Assembly: GCA_900552005.1 (NCBI GenBank)
Contig: URXU01000004.1
Coordinates: forward strand, 40,600-104,599
Reading direction: 5' to 3'
Source of the DNA: an uncultured Phascolarctobacterium sp.
GTDB taxonomy: Bacteria; Bacillota; Negativicutes; Acidaminococcales; Acidaminococcaceae
Length of the DNA stretch: 64,000 nt
Positions 19,189 to 27,583 of the stretch are shown here, piece after piece (positions within the stretch are counted from its first letter, which is position 1; every line of letters starts with the position of its first letter). Made by a program: the position numbers and the translations under genes. The notes below the pieces were generated by a model. It worked only from the letters and a program-made list of their open reading frames with translations, made no database searches and was not told where the DNA came from.

Positions 19189-19217
19189 ATTACTACACCA
19201 CAAAATGGTGTAGTAAT
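19189..19217. repeat. Perfect 12-bp inverted repeat
   Basis: ATTACTACACCA, a 5-base spacer and TGGTGTAGTAAT. It lies directly after the stop of a decayed reading frame. No T-run follows on either strand, so it is not a typical terminator; it may be an operator or a mobile-element relic. Confidence 0.6.
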
Positions 19218-19455
19218 TTAACTTACTTTTTCATCTTTAGCTGTAATTCTATCAGCAGTACCTTTTTGATTTCCAAATTCGCGCATCTGTTTGACTGCAT
19301 TTTCATAATTGCACGGGCATAAGCATTCAATGTCACACCTGCGTCATAACGTCATAATGGGCCTTAAGCTTAAGTCGATGCTTGTTCTTTATCACTAATG
19401 ATGTAAGACTGCTTATACCACACTCATCATGGCCGCACACTATCTTATCATTCAT
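19218..19455 (-). pseudogene. Decayed small gene, two frames (no function recognised)
   Basis: Reading the minus strand from an ATG at 19453-19455 gives a 40-codon frame (MNDKIVCGHDECGISSL..., stop 19333-19335). In another frame that overlaps its end, a coding-like stretch (CPCNYENAVKQMREFGNQKG...) runs to a stop at 19218-19220. A single frameshift near 19335-19345 would join them into one product of about 75-80 residues rich in cysteine and charged residues. I do not recognise the family. No ribosome binding site precedes the ATG. It may be a remnant of acquired DNA. Confidence 0.35.
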
Positions 19456-19524
19456 TTTTCACAAAAATATAGTAGCAAGCTCTTCAAAAACATGATACCG
19501 GCAAACAAAGCTCATACATTATCC

Positions 19525-20076
19525 TTAATCAGCTGGATTTGATATTTTTTCAATAAACATTTTTTGCTTCATTTCCTTCTGAAAAATAAACATTCCCTCA
19601 TTACCATCACCGATAAAATCTTCTTCAATTTCTAAAGCATGATTATACCTGCATTGATATTTTATAATATGAAAGCCGCATTTATTAACATAGAAATGAA
19701 TATTTCTTTTTTCAAAATATGGCGTGCAGGTTTCCCATACCTTAGTATGCGGGTGTAATTTTTCAACTTCATTCCAAATTGCAAACCCAATGCCTTTAGC
19801 TTGAACACCATATTTTACATAGAGTAAATGAAGATAATTATGCTGTGTTATTTCATCTATTACAATAACAGCGCCGCCTACCATATTTCCATCAACAACC
19901 GCCTTATAAGCAATAGACCCTTGTTCATTTAGAGAACGGTCAATATCTTGTGCCGGTAAGATGATTCCTTCTGTCTTTCCGTAAATATCTTCAAAGCCCT
20001 TTTGAAACGCCTCCTGCATATCAGATTTAAATTGATTTAATTCATCTGGCTCAAGTTCTGATAAAATAAAGTTCAT
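19525..20076 (-). CDS. GNAT family N-acetyltransferase
   Basis: A 183-residue GNAT enzyme. The acetyl-CoA-binding segment is LLYVKYGVQAKGIGFAIWNEVEKLHP and the late strand is FYVNKCGFHIIKY. The substrate is not evident. The gene is AT-rich compared with its neighbours and lies in a patch of decayed DNA, so transfer is likely. GGAAAGTGG precedes the ATG. Its own promoter (20106-20133) and a structured RNA with a terminator further upstream (20208-20346) may both control it. Confidence 0.85.
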   Translation of the reverse strand: MNFILSELEPDELNQFKSDMQEAFQKGFEDIYGKTEGIILPAQDIDRSLNEQGSIAYKAVVDGNMVGGAVIVIDEITQHNYLHLLYVKYGVQAKGIGFAIWNEVEKLHPHTKVWETCTPYFEKRNIHFYVNKCGFHIIKYQCRYNHALEIEEDFIGDGNEGMFIFQKEMKQKMFIEKISNPAD

Positions 20077-20105
20077 TGTTAATCCACTTTCCTTTACTTA
20101 AAATA

Positions 20106-20133
20106 AATACACCATGTTTTATTCACTTGTCAA
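20106..20133 (-). promoter_or_regulatory. Candidate promoter of the GNAT gene
   Basis: Minus strand -35 TTGACA (20128-20133) with a weak -10 TGTATT (20106-20111), 16-base spacer. Confidence 0.4.
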
Positions 20134-20207
20134 AATTTTCGATACGCATAATTTTATCCCCATCATTATTAAGACACAAAACAGCTTTCCGAAGCACTCG
20201 TGAAAGA

Positions 20208-20346
20208 AAAAATGCTCAGTCTATTACATCTAAGTAATAAACCGAGCTCACTCGACATCTTATCTGACAGGCGGCCAGCCAGCTATATGCTTGCTTCCCC
20301 TACACTACGGTGTACTGTCCTCCGATGCAATTATTTATTTGTCGAT
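20208..20346 (-). ncRNA. Candidate structured RNA or attenuated leader
   Basis: A compact, GC-richer stretch in AT-rich surroundings, framed on the minus strand by a promoter (20353-20380) and an intrinsic terminator (20214-20247). Within it, TCGACA pairs with TGTCGA, GGACAG with CTGTC, and TACAC-CGTA-GTGTA and AGCATATAGCT form hairpins, together suggesting a junction enclosed by a closing stem. No open frame longer than about 15 codons fits. It may be a free small RNA, or the leader of the GNAT gene 130 bases downstream with riboswitch-like attenuation. I could not match it to a riboswitch class I remember. Confidence 0.5.
20214..20247 (-). terminator. Terminator of the candidate structured RNA
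   Basis: Fourteen-base-pair stem with G-T pairs (GCTCGGTTTATTAC/GTAATAGACTGAGC) and a 6-base loop, followed on the minus strand by ATTTTTTC. Confidence 0.7.
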
Positions 20347-20352
20347 ATTATA

Positions 20353-20380
20353 ATTATACCTATATTGGGAAAAATCACAA
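20353..20380 (-). promoter_or_regulatory. Promoter of the candidate structured RNA
   Basis: Minus strand -35 TTGTGA (20375-20380) and perfect -10 TATAAT (20353-20358) with a 16-base spacer. Confidence 0.6.
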
Positions 20381-20416
20381 GATATAAGGAAAATATAAAA
20401 TCTCATCGTTATAAAT

Positions 20417-20706
20417 TTAATTGGCGTCTATATAAATTCCAAGATTACCTGCACCCTGATTTTTATACCAGCCACGCAAAGCCGCATTTAAGTAAATCAA
20501 ATATATCCTGTTTATCTTGTTCCAGTTCCATACGGGAAAGCTTAAAGTCATTTATATTTTTTCTGCTTTTCTATATGCATACTGTCTGTTAATCTGGCTA
20601 CCAATACCAGTTTCTTTTTGAACTATCTCACGAATTTTTTTTAATCGCTTCTTTCATTCTTTACTAAATCATTTACGCTTTCCTCAAAACCTGCTTGAAA
20701 GTACCC
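20417..20706 (-). pseudogene. Frameshifted coding remnant (family not recognised)
   Basis: On the minus strand successive frames give GYFQAGFEESVNDLV..., then KKIREIVQKETGIGSQI..., NDFKLSRMELEQDKQDIF... and YKNQGAGNLGIYIDAN, each cut by a stop and continued in a different frame. The pieces are consistently charged and helix-like, as in a real protein, and together span about 90 codons. At least three frameshifts are needed to join them, so the gene is dead. It was probably part of acquired DNA. I do not recognise the family. Confidence 0.45.
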
Positions 20707-20712
20707 CACAAA

Positions 20713-20760
20713 AAAAGCAATCTGCCAATTTGTACCAGTTCAAATTAACAGATTGCTTTT
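20713..20760 (-). terminator. Terminator of sstT
   Basis: Twelve-base-pair outer stem AAAAGCAATCTG/CAGATTGCTTTT with an inner AT-rich stem, followed on the minus strand by TTTTTTTG; 25 bases after the sstT stop. Confidence 0.85.
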
Positions 20761-20785
20761 TACTATTTTATCTTAAACATCAATT

Positions 20786-21997
20786 TTATTTTCTGTTTTT
20801 AAAGCCTTCATCAGCAATAGCAGTAAACAGTACATCAGTAGAAGAGTTCAGAGCTGTTTCTGTGGAGTCCTGCAAAATACCGATAATGAAGCCTACTGCT
20901 ACAACCTGCATGGAGATATCATCAGAAATACCAAACAAAGAGCAGGCCATGGGTACCAGCAGCAAGGAACCACCTGCTACGCCGGAAGCACCGCAGGCAC
21001 CGATAGTCGCCATGATACTGAGCAGTAAGGCTGTAGGCAAATCTACCGGAATCCCAAGAGTATGCACGGCTGAAAGAGACAGAATGGTTATGGTGATAGC
21101 GGCTCCCATCATATTAATTGTGGCGCCCAAAGGAATGGATACGGCATAAGTATCGGGATTAAGGCCCAGTTTTCTGCACAGAGCCATATTTACCGGAATA
21201 TTGGCAGCGCTGCTGCGGGTACAGAAAGCGTAAATCCCGCTTTCTTTGAGACAGGTAAATACCAGAGGAAACGGATTGCGGCGAATCATCAAAAAGACGA
21301 TAATCGGATTTACTACCAAAGCCATAAAGAGCATGGTTCCAAGCAGTACACTCAGCAGTTTTGCATAACCAACTAACGCATACAGGCCATTGGCGGAAAT
21401 GGAACTTGCCACCAGGCCAAAGATACCCAAAGGCGCCAGATGAATTACCCAGCGGATAATTTTGGAAATTGCCACAGCAAAATGGAAAATAACATCTTTA
21501 GCGTTTTCCGGACTGTTGCGGAAAGCAATACCCAGCAGAATACTCCAGGTGAGAATGCCGATATAATTGGCATTTACCAGCGCATCAATCGGATTGGCCA
21601 CCATGTTCATAACCAGTGTTAATAAAACTTCAGTAATGTTTCCCGGCGGTTTTAAGGCCTCATTATTCACAACCAGACTCAATGTAGTCGGGAAGCTGAA
21701 AGAAACAAAAACAGCAGTCAATGCTGCCAGAAAAGTACCGCTGAGATACAGGAAAATAATCTTGGTCATATTGGTTTTGGTGCCTTCCTGATGTCTGGAA
21801 ATAGAAGCGATAACCAGGAAAAATACCAAAATAGGAGCAACTGCTTTCAAAGCGCCAACAAAGAGACTGCCCAATAACGTAAAATACGCAGCCAGTCCCG
21901 GCGCAGCCAACGCTACAATTACACCTAAGACAAAACCCACAAAAATCTGCACAACCAGGCTTACGCTGTTAATAGCATCAAATAGCCCTCGCAACAT
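20786..21997 (-). CDS. sstT: Sodium:serine/threonine symporter SstT
   Basis: Dicarboxylate/amino acid:cation symporter family (DAACS) membrane protein of about 403 residues with eight or more transmembrane segments. The conserved tail of the core ([31 protein letters not shown]) and the N-terminus [13 protein letters not shown] match SstT. It imports serine and threonine with sodium. The frame opens four codons upstream, but AAAGGA spacing favours the ATG at 21997. A promoter and a hairpin in the leader are described separately. Confidence 0.92.
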   Translation of the reverse strand: MLRGLFDAINSVSLVVQIFVGFVLGVIVALAAPGLAAYFTLLGSLFVGALKAVAPILVFFLVIASISRHQEGTKTNMTKIIFLYLSGTFLAALTAVFVSFSFPTTLSLVVNNEALKPPGNITEVLLTLVMNMVANPIDALVNANYIGILTWSILLGIAFRNSPENAKDVIFHFAVAISKIIRWVIHLAPLGIFGLVASSISANGLYALVGYAKLLSVLLGTMLFMALVVNPIIVFLMIRRNPFPLVFTCLKESGIYAFCTRSSAANIPVNMALCRKLGLNPDTYAVSIPLGATINMMGAAITITILSLSAVHTLGIPVDLPTALLLSIMATIGACGASGVAGGSLLLVPMACSLFGISDDISMQVVAVGFIIGILQDSTETALNSSTDVLFTAIADEGFKNRK

Positions 21998-22054
21998 ACA
22001 TGAACACATCCTTTATTACAAATTCCGCCAACTGCACGGTAAAAAGTAAAAATG

Positions 22055-22076
22055 CTCATTATGTATACACAATGAG
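22055..22076 (-). promoter_or_regulatory. Palindromic hairpin in the sstT leader
   Basis: A 22-base near-perfect palindrome (CTCATTGTG-TATA-CATAATGAG on the minus strand) lies between the sstT promoter and its start, followed by a T-rich tract. It may be a weak attenuator or an operator. Confidence 0.4.
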
Positions 22077-22106
22077 TTTTCTTACTTTTCTTAACATTTC
22101 TGTAAT

Positions 22107-22136
22107 ATTCTATCATTCATGCTTCCATCCTGTAAA
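22107..22136 (-). promoter_or_regulatory. Candidate sstT promoter
   Basis: Minus strand -35 TTTACA (22131-22136) and -10 TAGAAT (22107-22112), 18-base spacer. Confidence 0.5.
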
Positions 22137-22239
22137 GTCTTTTGTTTTATGGTACAGTCCATCCTGGAAGGACACACAAAAGTTTTTTATTAGTATGCAA
22201 ATAAATTAAATTTTCATACAATACTCTGAACAAATAAAA

Positions 22240-22265
22240 AGCCGCCGGTAAATGTACTGACGGCT
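22240..22265 (-). terminator. Terminator after the MBL-fold gene
   Basis: Stem AGCCGTC/GGCGGCT with a 12-base loop, followed on the minus strand by TTTTTATT. Confidence 0.8.
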
Positions 22266-22287
22266 AAAAGCATGGATATTCAATAGT

Positions 22288-23166
22288 TTACACCCGTTGC
22301 CAAAGCAGCATATTATTATGAAAAACCGCTGTTAGCTTGCCGCTGTCCTTTAACCAGGCAAGATATGAACGTACAGTACTGCCAATCAGAACATACTGTT
22401 CAAAATTCATCACCAGCTTATAATCGGTAAAAACCTTCTGCAGAATTGCTTCAAAATTCAAAGGCTCTGCGCACAGTTCAGCAATGTGCTCCGCCACTTC
22501 ATATACTTTATTAATATTATACTGCGCCAATTCTGCCATATTATCCGCTGCAGCAGCATGCGAAGGCACAAACATTTTAGCCTGCATCTGCTTAACTTTT
22601 TCCAGGGTATTAAGATAAGCCGCAACATCATAGATAAAACCGAGCTGATATTTATCCAATATTTCACGGCTTGACAGGCAATCCGCCAAAAAGACTACAT
22701 CATCCGGCGTACGGTACCCGACCATGTCAAAAAAATGTCCCGGCAGATTGATAATTTCAAAACCTGACGGCAAAACAGCTTCTGTCAATATCCCTGCCTC
22801 ACTGGATTGCGCCATAAGAAATTTATGCCGTAATTCACTGCAGGGAAAACCGCCATATAAAAATGACGGCTCAAGCAATGGTTTTCTGGTAAACGCGCAT
22901 TCTACTCCCGGCGCATAAATCCGGCAGCCTGTCTGTCCCTGTAAATATTTGCAGCCGCCAATATGATCGGCATTAGAATGGGTAATATAAATTGCTTGCA
23001 GCTGCCAGTTATTTTTATCTAAAATCTGCCGTACCTTACGCCCGGCATCCTTATCATTACCGCTGTCAATAAGACAAACTTCACGGTCGCTTAATTTTAT
23101 CAGTCCTATTTTGGCCGGACTTTCAATATAATAACTTTGCTCAGCAATTTGAATTAATTCAAACAC
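22288..23166 (-). CDS. MBL-fold metallo-hydrolase
   Basis: About 292 residues; metallo-beta-lactamase fold with the metal loop THSNADHIGG, where the usual H-x-H-x-D-H reads H-S-N-A-D-H, i.e. the second histidine is Asn. Further ligands may be in LPGHFFD, LADC and VPSHAAA. The C-terminal 80 residues are helical, perhaps a winged-helix-like tail (TVRSYLAWLKDSGKL). The start is uncertain: a TTG lies at 23187, but GAGGGGG with a GTG at 23166 is better placed. Substrate unknown. It lies downstream of the EamA transporter. Confidence 0.85.
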   Translation of the reverse strand: MFELIQIAEQSYYIESPAKIGLIKLSDREVCLIDSGNDKDAGRKVRQILDKNNWQLQAIYITHSNADHIGGCKYLQGQTGCRIYAPGVECAFTRKPLLEPSFLYGGFPCSELRHKFLMAQSSEAGILTEAVLPSGFEIINLPGHFFDMVGYRTPDDVVFLADCLSSREILDKYQLGFIYDVAAYLNTLEKVKQMQAKMFVPSHAAAADNMAELAQYNINKVYEVAEHIAELCAEPLNFEAILQKVFTDYKLVMNFEQYVLIGSTVRSYLAWLKDSGKLTAVFHNNMLLWQRV

Positions 23167-23202
23167 AAAATCATCCCCCTCAATCAAACACGCACATACC
23201 CA

Positions 23203-24063
23203 TTATTTTAGTTCATTCCACAGCGTAAAACCTAAAATCAGTACGCCGCCAATAAACTGTGATATGGTCATGGTTTCACCAAGAACAGCAACAGAAATAA
23301 GTACGGCTACCAACGGGTCTATATAGCTGAGAATGGCAACTTTCTGTCCCGGCAATTCTTTCAGCGAAGAAAAATACATGCAATAGGTTATCCCCGTATG
23401 CACAAGTCCCACAATCAGCAGATTCATCCAGCCTATGCTGTTCAGGCTGCCTAAAGTGATGCCGCTTGTCCAAAGCACGTAGGGCGTTAAAGTAATAATT
23501 GCCGCAATAAACTGCAGAAAAGTTCTGTGGATGCCTTCGACATTTTTAATAAATTTATTCAGTAAAATGACTGCTGCATAAAATACAGCCGCCCCCAGTC
23601 CAAAAAAAATACCTATGATATTACTGCCGCCCCGCATCTCACCAATGCCGATAATCAGTACAAGTCCGATAGTGGACATAATAAAACAGATAATCTGCCT
23701 GCTGGTAAGTTTTTCCTTAAATAAAAAGGGACAGACAATCGTAACAATGACGGGAGCAAAATAATAACTCAGCGTTGCCGCGGAAACTGTTGTATATTTA
23801 TAAGCCTGAAAAAGCAGTATCCAATTGATACCCATGGCCACTCCCGATGCTAAAAGCAGCGGAATTTCCTTTTTTAGCTGCGGCAGCGGCAGCTGCTGTT
23901 TGCTTATAATAAAAAAAACAGTTAAGAGCAGCGCCGCCAAAACAGCACGGTACAGCGCCAATTCTCCTGAAGTTACGGAAATATTGCGCACAAATAATCC
24001 TAAAGTACCAAAAATTGTCATGGAAGCAGCAAGCATTAATCTGGGGTCCAAATACTTCTTCAT
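23203..24063 (-). CDS. EamA/DMT-family permease
   Basis: A 286-residue membrane protein with ten predicted transmembrane segments in two EamA repeats (about 10-135 and 150-285; second repeat marked by SYIDPLVAVLISVAVLGE). Members export amino acids or metabolites, or import nucleotide sugars; the substrate is not evident. It is followed by the MBL-fold gene with a short gap and may be cotranscribed. Confidence 0.88.
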   Translation of the reverse strand: MKKYLDPRLMLAASMTIFGTLGLFVRNISVTSGELALYRAVLAALLLTVFFIISKQQLPLPQLKKEIPLLLASGVAMGINWILLFQAYKYTTVSAATLSYYFAPVIVTIVCPFLFKEKLTSRQIICFIMSTIGLVLIIGIGEMRGGSNIIGIFFGLGAAVFYAAVILLNKFIKNVEGIHRTFLQFIAAIITLTPYVLWTSGITLGSLNSIGWMNLLIVGLVHTGITYCMYFSSLKELPGQKVAILSYIDPLVAVLISVAVLGETMTISQFIGGVLILGFTLWNELK

Positions 24064-24160
24064 TTAATCTCCCGCTATCTTTATAAATTCATTTAATGAA
24101 TAAACTATAGCATTTTTGCCATTTAAGGTCAATTTATGAGCTAAAACAGAACTTATAAAA

Positions 24161-24188
24161 AAATAGCCTGCTGAAAAGCAGACTATTT
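24161..24188 (-). terminator. Terminator of the hydrolase-MFS operon
   Basis: Stem AAATAGTCTGCT/AGCAGGCTATTT with a TTTC loop, continued by T on the minus strand; it starts at the MFS stop codon. Confidence 0.85.
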
Positions 24189-25378
24189 TATTTACTGGCA
24201 GCAGCTGTGGCCTGCGGCTTTTTACCTGCGGCACATTTGCGCATACATAATATCAGCAAGGCAGGCAGCACCATGACAATACCGGACAGAAAAACTGCCT
24301 CAAGACCCATCTTTTGAATAAATGTACCTCCGGCAAATGTTCCTGCCACGCAGCCGATATTGGCAGCGGTCAGAAAAAGTCCATTGCCGAAATCTGGAGC
24401 ATCCTTGGTAACTCCGGCAACCAGATACTGATTAATATTGGCATTAATGCCGCCCAGTATCCCCCATAATACTATACCCAAGGCAATTACCGCAGTTCCG
24501 TAAGCAGCGCAGGAGTATAGCAGATAATATAATATTGCTACAGCTACAGGAAAGGCTATCACTGTTCTGCCGGCCTGTACTGACAAAAGATGGCCTGCCA
24601 GCCAGCTGCCGCCGACATTCATAACGCCAAATGCCAAAAGCAGAAAAGCTCCCGTATCATTTGCTATACCTGCTGTACGTTCAAGATATTCTGCCATATA
24701 GTTATAAACACCAAAAATAGAACCATTTAAAAATATTACCGCCGCAACAGCCAGCCACACCTGTGTTCTGCGCAGAACACTAAATTGCTCACCATAGCTC
24801 TTTCGTTCTCCGGCAAATTGATCAGGGACAAAAAATAACGTAGCCATGAACATGGCTCCCGTAATAACAGCAAAAAAACTCATAGCTTCAGGAAAACCAA
24901 ACCGTCCTGCCAAAAAATTACTTACCGGCACACCGATAACCATTCCCGCGGCCACGCCCATATTAATATAAGCCACGGCCTTAGGCGCGTCTTTAGCACT
25001 TACGGAAGCCGCCGCCATGCTAAAGGCCATGGCGCAGTATACGGGATGAAAAAAAGCCGGTATGACTCGAGCCAGCAGCAGTATTTCAAAAGAAGGCGCC
25101 AATACCGAAATAATATTGCATACCGTAAAAATTCCCAAAACCGCCAGCATAATTGGTTTACGGCGAAAACGCGAGCAGATAAGAGGCATCGTAGGGCCGG
25201 CTACAGCTACTCCCATGGCAAAAAAACTGACCAGCAGGCTGGCACGCACAATATCTACATGGTAAGCGGCAGTTACTGCCGGCAGCACTCCGATAATACC
25301 CATTTCCGTATTTAAAATGCTGAATACGCCACAAGACAAAACAAATAGCAATAAATTATTCTTTTTCATGATAGCCAT
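24188..25378 (-). CDS. MFS transporter
   Basis: A 396-residue twelve-segment major facilitator. The N-terminal half has VLPAVTAAYHVDIVRASLLVSFFAMGVAVAGP and RFRRKPIMLAVLG, the latter being the loop 2-3 signature of drug/sugar exporters such as AraJ and YdhP. Probably an efflux pump. It follows the alpha/beta hydrolase gene by 21 bases and shares its terminator, so both are likely controlled by the adjacent LysR regulator. Confidence 0.88.
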   Translation of the reverse strand: MAIMKKNNLLLFVLSCGVFSILNTEMGIIGVLPAVTAAYHVDIVRASLLVSFFAMGVAVAGPTMPLICSRFRRKPIMLAVLGIFTVCNIISVLAPSFEILLLARVIPAFFHPVYCAMAFSMAAASVSAKDAPKAVAYINMGVAAGMVIGVPVSNFLAGRFGFPEAMSFFAVITGAMFMATLFFVPDQFAGERKSYGEQFSVLRRTQVWLAVAAVIFLNGSIFGVYNYMAEYLERTAGIANDTGAFLLLAFGVMNVGGSWLAGHLLSVQAGRTVIAFPVAVAILYYLLYSCAAYGTAVIALGIVLWGILGGINANINQYLVAGVTKDAPDFGNGLFLTAANIGCVAGTFAGGTFIQKMGLEAVFLSGIVMVLPALLILCMRKCAAGKKPQATAAASK

Positions 25379-25399
25379 TTTCTTTGTTCAGATATGCTT

Positions 25400-26566
25400 T
25401 TAATTTATTTTCTGCAGGCTCTTCTGCAGAAATGCAGCCATCTTATCAAAAGGTATTTTATCCATCTGATCGTACAGATCCGTATGCGTAGCGCCGACTA
25501 CAATGATTTTTTCTTTAGGACTGGCAGCTTTAGCATAAACTTCATCAGTAAAATATTTGGAATGAGCCTTATCGCCAGTAATCATCAGCAATGGTCTGGG
25601 AGAAAGTTCCTGAATATTTTCCATCAGCGAGAAATTAAAAAATCCGTAAGGGGTAGTAGCATCCCAGGCCAGGGTATTGGAATTTATGGCACGAGGATGG
25701 TAAGCTCTGCCTACATAATAATCATAAAATTCCTTAGTTACCGCATCAGCATCAGCCGGCAAAGTATCTGGAAACATAGTTGCCGAAGTCAGTACCGTAC
25801 CGTCGGCGGCTACAGCCAATTCATGCGAACCGTTGATTTCTATACCCTGACGCGCTTGCTTATTGCGCATCTGCGCCAGATAATTTTTTACGGCAGTTCG
25901 CTGCTCAGGTGTATAGTAGGCGCCTTTATAATGATCACTGATACTTTCCGACATATCGTACATGGCGGAAGTGACAACGGCTTTAATTCTGGTATCATTG
26001 ACAGCTGCGGTTATGGCCATACCGGATAAACCGCAAATGCCGACAGCGCCAATCTGCTGGGGATTTACAAAATCCAGCAAACTGAGAAAATCAACAGCCG
26101 CGCTGTAATCTTCGGTAAAAATTTCCGGTGAACCCATATTTCTGCGTACACCACTGCTTTCCCCAGTCATGGACTGATCAAAGGCCAGCGCCACAAAGCC
26201 TCTTTTTGCCAGTTCCTGCGCATAAAGACCTGAGGCCTGCTCCTTAACCGCTCCAAAAGGTCCGCTTACAACTATAGCGCTGTAATTATTGGCTGGCGAG
26301 AAATTTGACGGCAAATACAAATGCCCTGCTACATCAAAGCCATAGCGATTCTGAAACTGCACTTTTTTGACACTTATTGTTTTATCAATCGTAAATACAC
26401 GGCTGTCCTGCCGCAACTCGCTGATGGATGACCGTTTCATATGAGAAACTTTGGCCAGATCACCGGCAGAAAAGGCTGCCAGAGCGCTGCCGCTGCCGAA
26501 AGTAAATATTCCAAGCAGCATTGTTGCCAAAATAATTTTTGATTTTTTTGCTATTTTGCTGTGCAT
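25400..26566 (-). CDS. Exported alpha/beta hydrolase
   Basis: A 388-residue protein with an N-terminal signal peptide (about 1-31, ending GSALAA). The hydrolase core includes an acidic oxyanion region (YSAIVVSGPFGAVKEQ), a nucleophile elbow GICGLSGMA and a C-terminal acid/histidine pair (MITGDKAHS, VVGATHTDLYDQM). The elbow reads G-x-C-G, so the nucleophile is Cys or the following Ser in GLSG; this should be checked. Relatives are annotated as dienelactone hydrolase or acetyl xylan esterase-like enzymes. Translation may be controlled by a hairpin that contains its ribosome binding site. Confidence 0.85.
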   Translation of the reverse strand: MHSKIAKKSKIILATMLLGIFTFGSGSALAAFSAGDLAKVSHMKRSSISELRQDSRVFTIDKTISVKKVQFQNRYGFDVAGHLYLPSNFSPANNYSAIVVSGPFGAVKEQASGLYAQELAKRGFVALAFDQSMTGESSGVRRNMGSPEIFTEDYSAAVDFLSLLDFVNPQQIGAVGICGLSGMAITAAVNDTRIKAVVTSAMYDMSESISDHYKGAYYTPEQRTAVKNYLAQMRNKQARQGIEINGSHELAVAADGTVLTSATMFPDTLPADADAVTKEFYDYYVGRAYHPRAINSNTLAWDATTPYGFFNFSLMENIQELSPRPLLMITGDKAHSKYFTDEVYAKAASPKEKIIVVGATHTDLYDQMDKIPFDKMAAFLQKSLQKIN

Positions 26567-26570
26567 AAAA

Positions 26571-26627
26571 AAACCTCCGTTTCATAATTACTAAGTTCAT
26601 TGCTGAATTAATTATAAAACGAAGGTT
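26571..26627 (-). promoter_or_regulatory. Long hairpin enclosing the hydrolase ribosome binding site
   Basis: A 19-bp stem with two G-T pairs joins AACCTTCG... at the 5' side with ...CGGAGGTT at the 3' side; TTTTTTT and then the hydrolase ATG follow directly. The 3' arm carries the GGAGG ribosome binding site. It has the form of an intrinsic terminator for lysR and would also hide the ribosome binding site of the hydrolase. A TATAAT lies within the 5' arm. A repeated TAATTACTAA (26585-26594 and 26632-26641) could be a regulator site. Confidence 0.6.
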
Positions 26628-26651
26628 ACTTTAATTACTAATACTTTGTTT

Positions 26652-27572
26652 CTATTCTTTATCATGCTCTTTAGGCATGGTGTCAGAAGACAAGAAAGCT
26701 TCATCAAAACAGCTTTTGACCAATTGTCCGGCCCGGGAAAAAACTTGTTCCTTGCGCCAGATTAAATAATTGGCGGAATGAATAACGGGCGTTAGGGGTC
26801 TGAATATTAATTGTCCGTAATCTAAGGTCTGCTGCGGTACAATGCGGTCAAAGCATAAAACACTGCCAAAATCCTGCTCGGCCAAAAACACTGTATTATG
26901 CAGCAGATTATATGACCCGACGATATGCAGCTTTTTAACGGAACAATTCAACCAATGGTCAAACTCCTGGCTCTCCATCAGCTGACGCGAAATAATCAGC
27001 GGTTCACGCAGAAGATCAGCACGAGTTACAGCCTCTCTGCCGGCCAGAGGATTAGTACCTTTCATAAGCAGCCCCCAGGTATCCTGATAATTAAGACGCC
27101 GGTAGACATATTCCACAGGTGGTGTTTCCCGGCAGACCAGTCCAAAATCCAGCAGTCCTTTCTGCAATTTATCTGTAATGGATGCTTCATTGCCGCTGAC
27201 CAGATGAAAACGAATCTGCGGATAATTTTTTCTCACCTTCGCCAGCGCCGCCGTAACTTCACGCATGGCCTCCGTTTCACCGCAGCCAATATAAATATCT
27301 CCCGCAATAAGTTCATCGTTGCGGGCCAGCTGCGCCGTTGTCTTATCTGCCAGCTGAATAATCTCCTGCGCCCTGGCCTGCAGAAAGCTGCCTGCTTCCG
27401 TCAATACAATATGGCGCTTACCGCGCACAAACAGCTGGCAGCCCAGTTCGTTTTCCAGATCTGTCAGCTGTCTTGAAAGCGTAGGCTGCGTCAGGTGCAG
27501 TTCTTCAGCGGCTTTGGTAATATTTCCAAACCTGGCTACTGCTAAAAAATATTTTAAAACGCGTATTTCCAT
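26652..27572 (-). CDS. LysR-family transcriptional regulator
   Basis: A 306-residue regulator. The N-terminal helix-turn-helix reads VARFGNITKAAEELHLTQPTLSRQLTDLENELGCQLF; the rest is the periplasmic-binding-protein-like effector domain. It is encoded directly upstream of, and in the same direction as, the hydrolase and MFS genes, its likely targets. The inducer is unknown. Confidence 0.92.
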   Translation of the reverse strand: MEIRVLKYFLAVARFGNITKAAEELHLTQPTLSRQLTDLENELGCQLFVRGKRHIVLTEAGSFLQARAQEIIQLADKTTAQLARNDELIAGDIYIGCGETEAMREVTAALAKVRKNYPQIRFHLVSGNEASITDKLQKGLLDFGLVCRETPPVEYVYRRLNYQDTWGLLMKGTNPLAGREAVTRADLLREPLIISRQLMESQEFDHWLNCSVKKLHIVGSYNLLHNTVFLAEQDFGSVLCFDRIVPQQTLDYGQLIFRPLTPVIHSANYLIWRKEQVFSRAGQLVKSCFDEAFLSSDTMPKEHDKE

Positions 27573-27583
27573 AACTGCCTCAC

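Noticed and set aside
20208..20346. T-box or well-known riboswitch (guanidine, fluoride, SAM, preQ1, TPP)
   Set aside because: None of the conserved sequence motifs of these classes that I remember (for example the T-box GGTGG element) is present.
20200..20592. 130-codon plus-strand frame
   Set aside because: It runs antisense through the candidate structured RNA and a decayed gene, lacks a ribosome binding site and has no recognisable domain.
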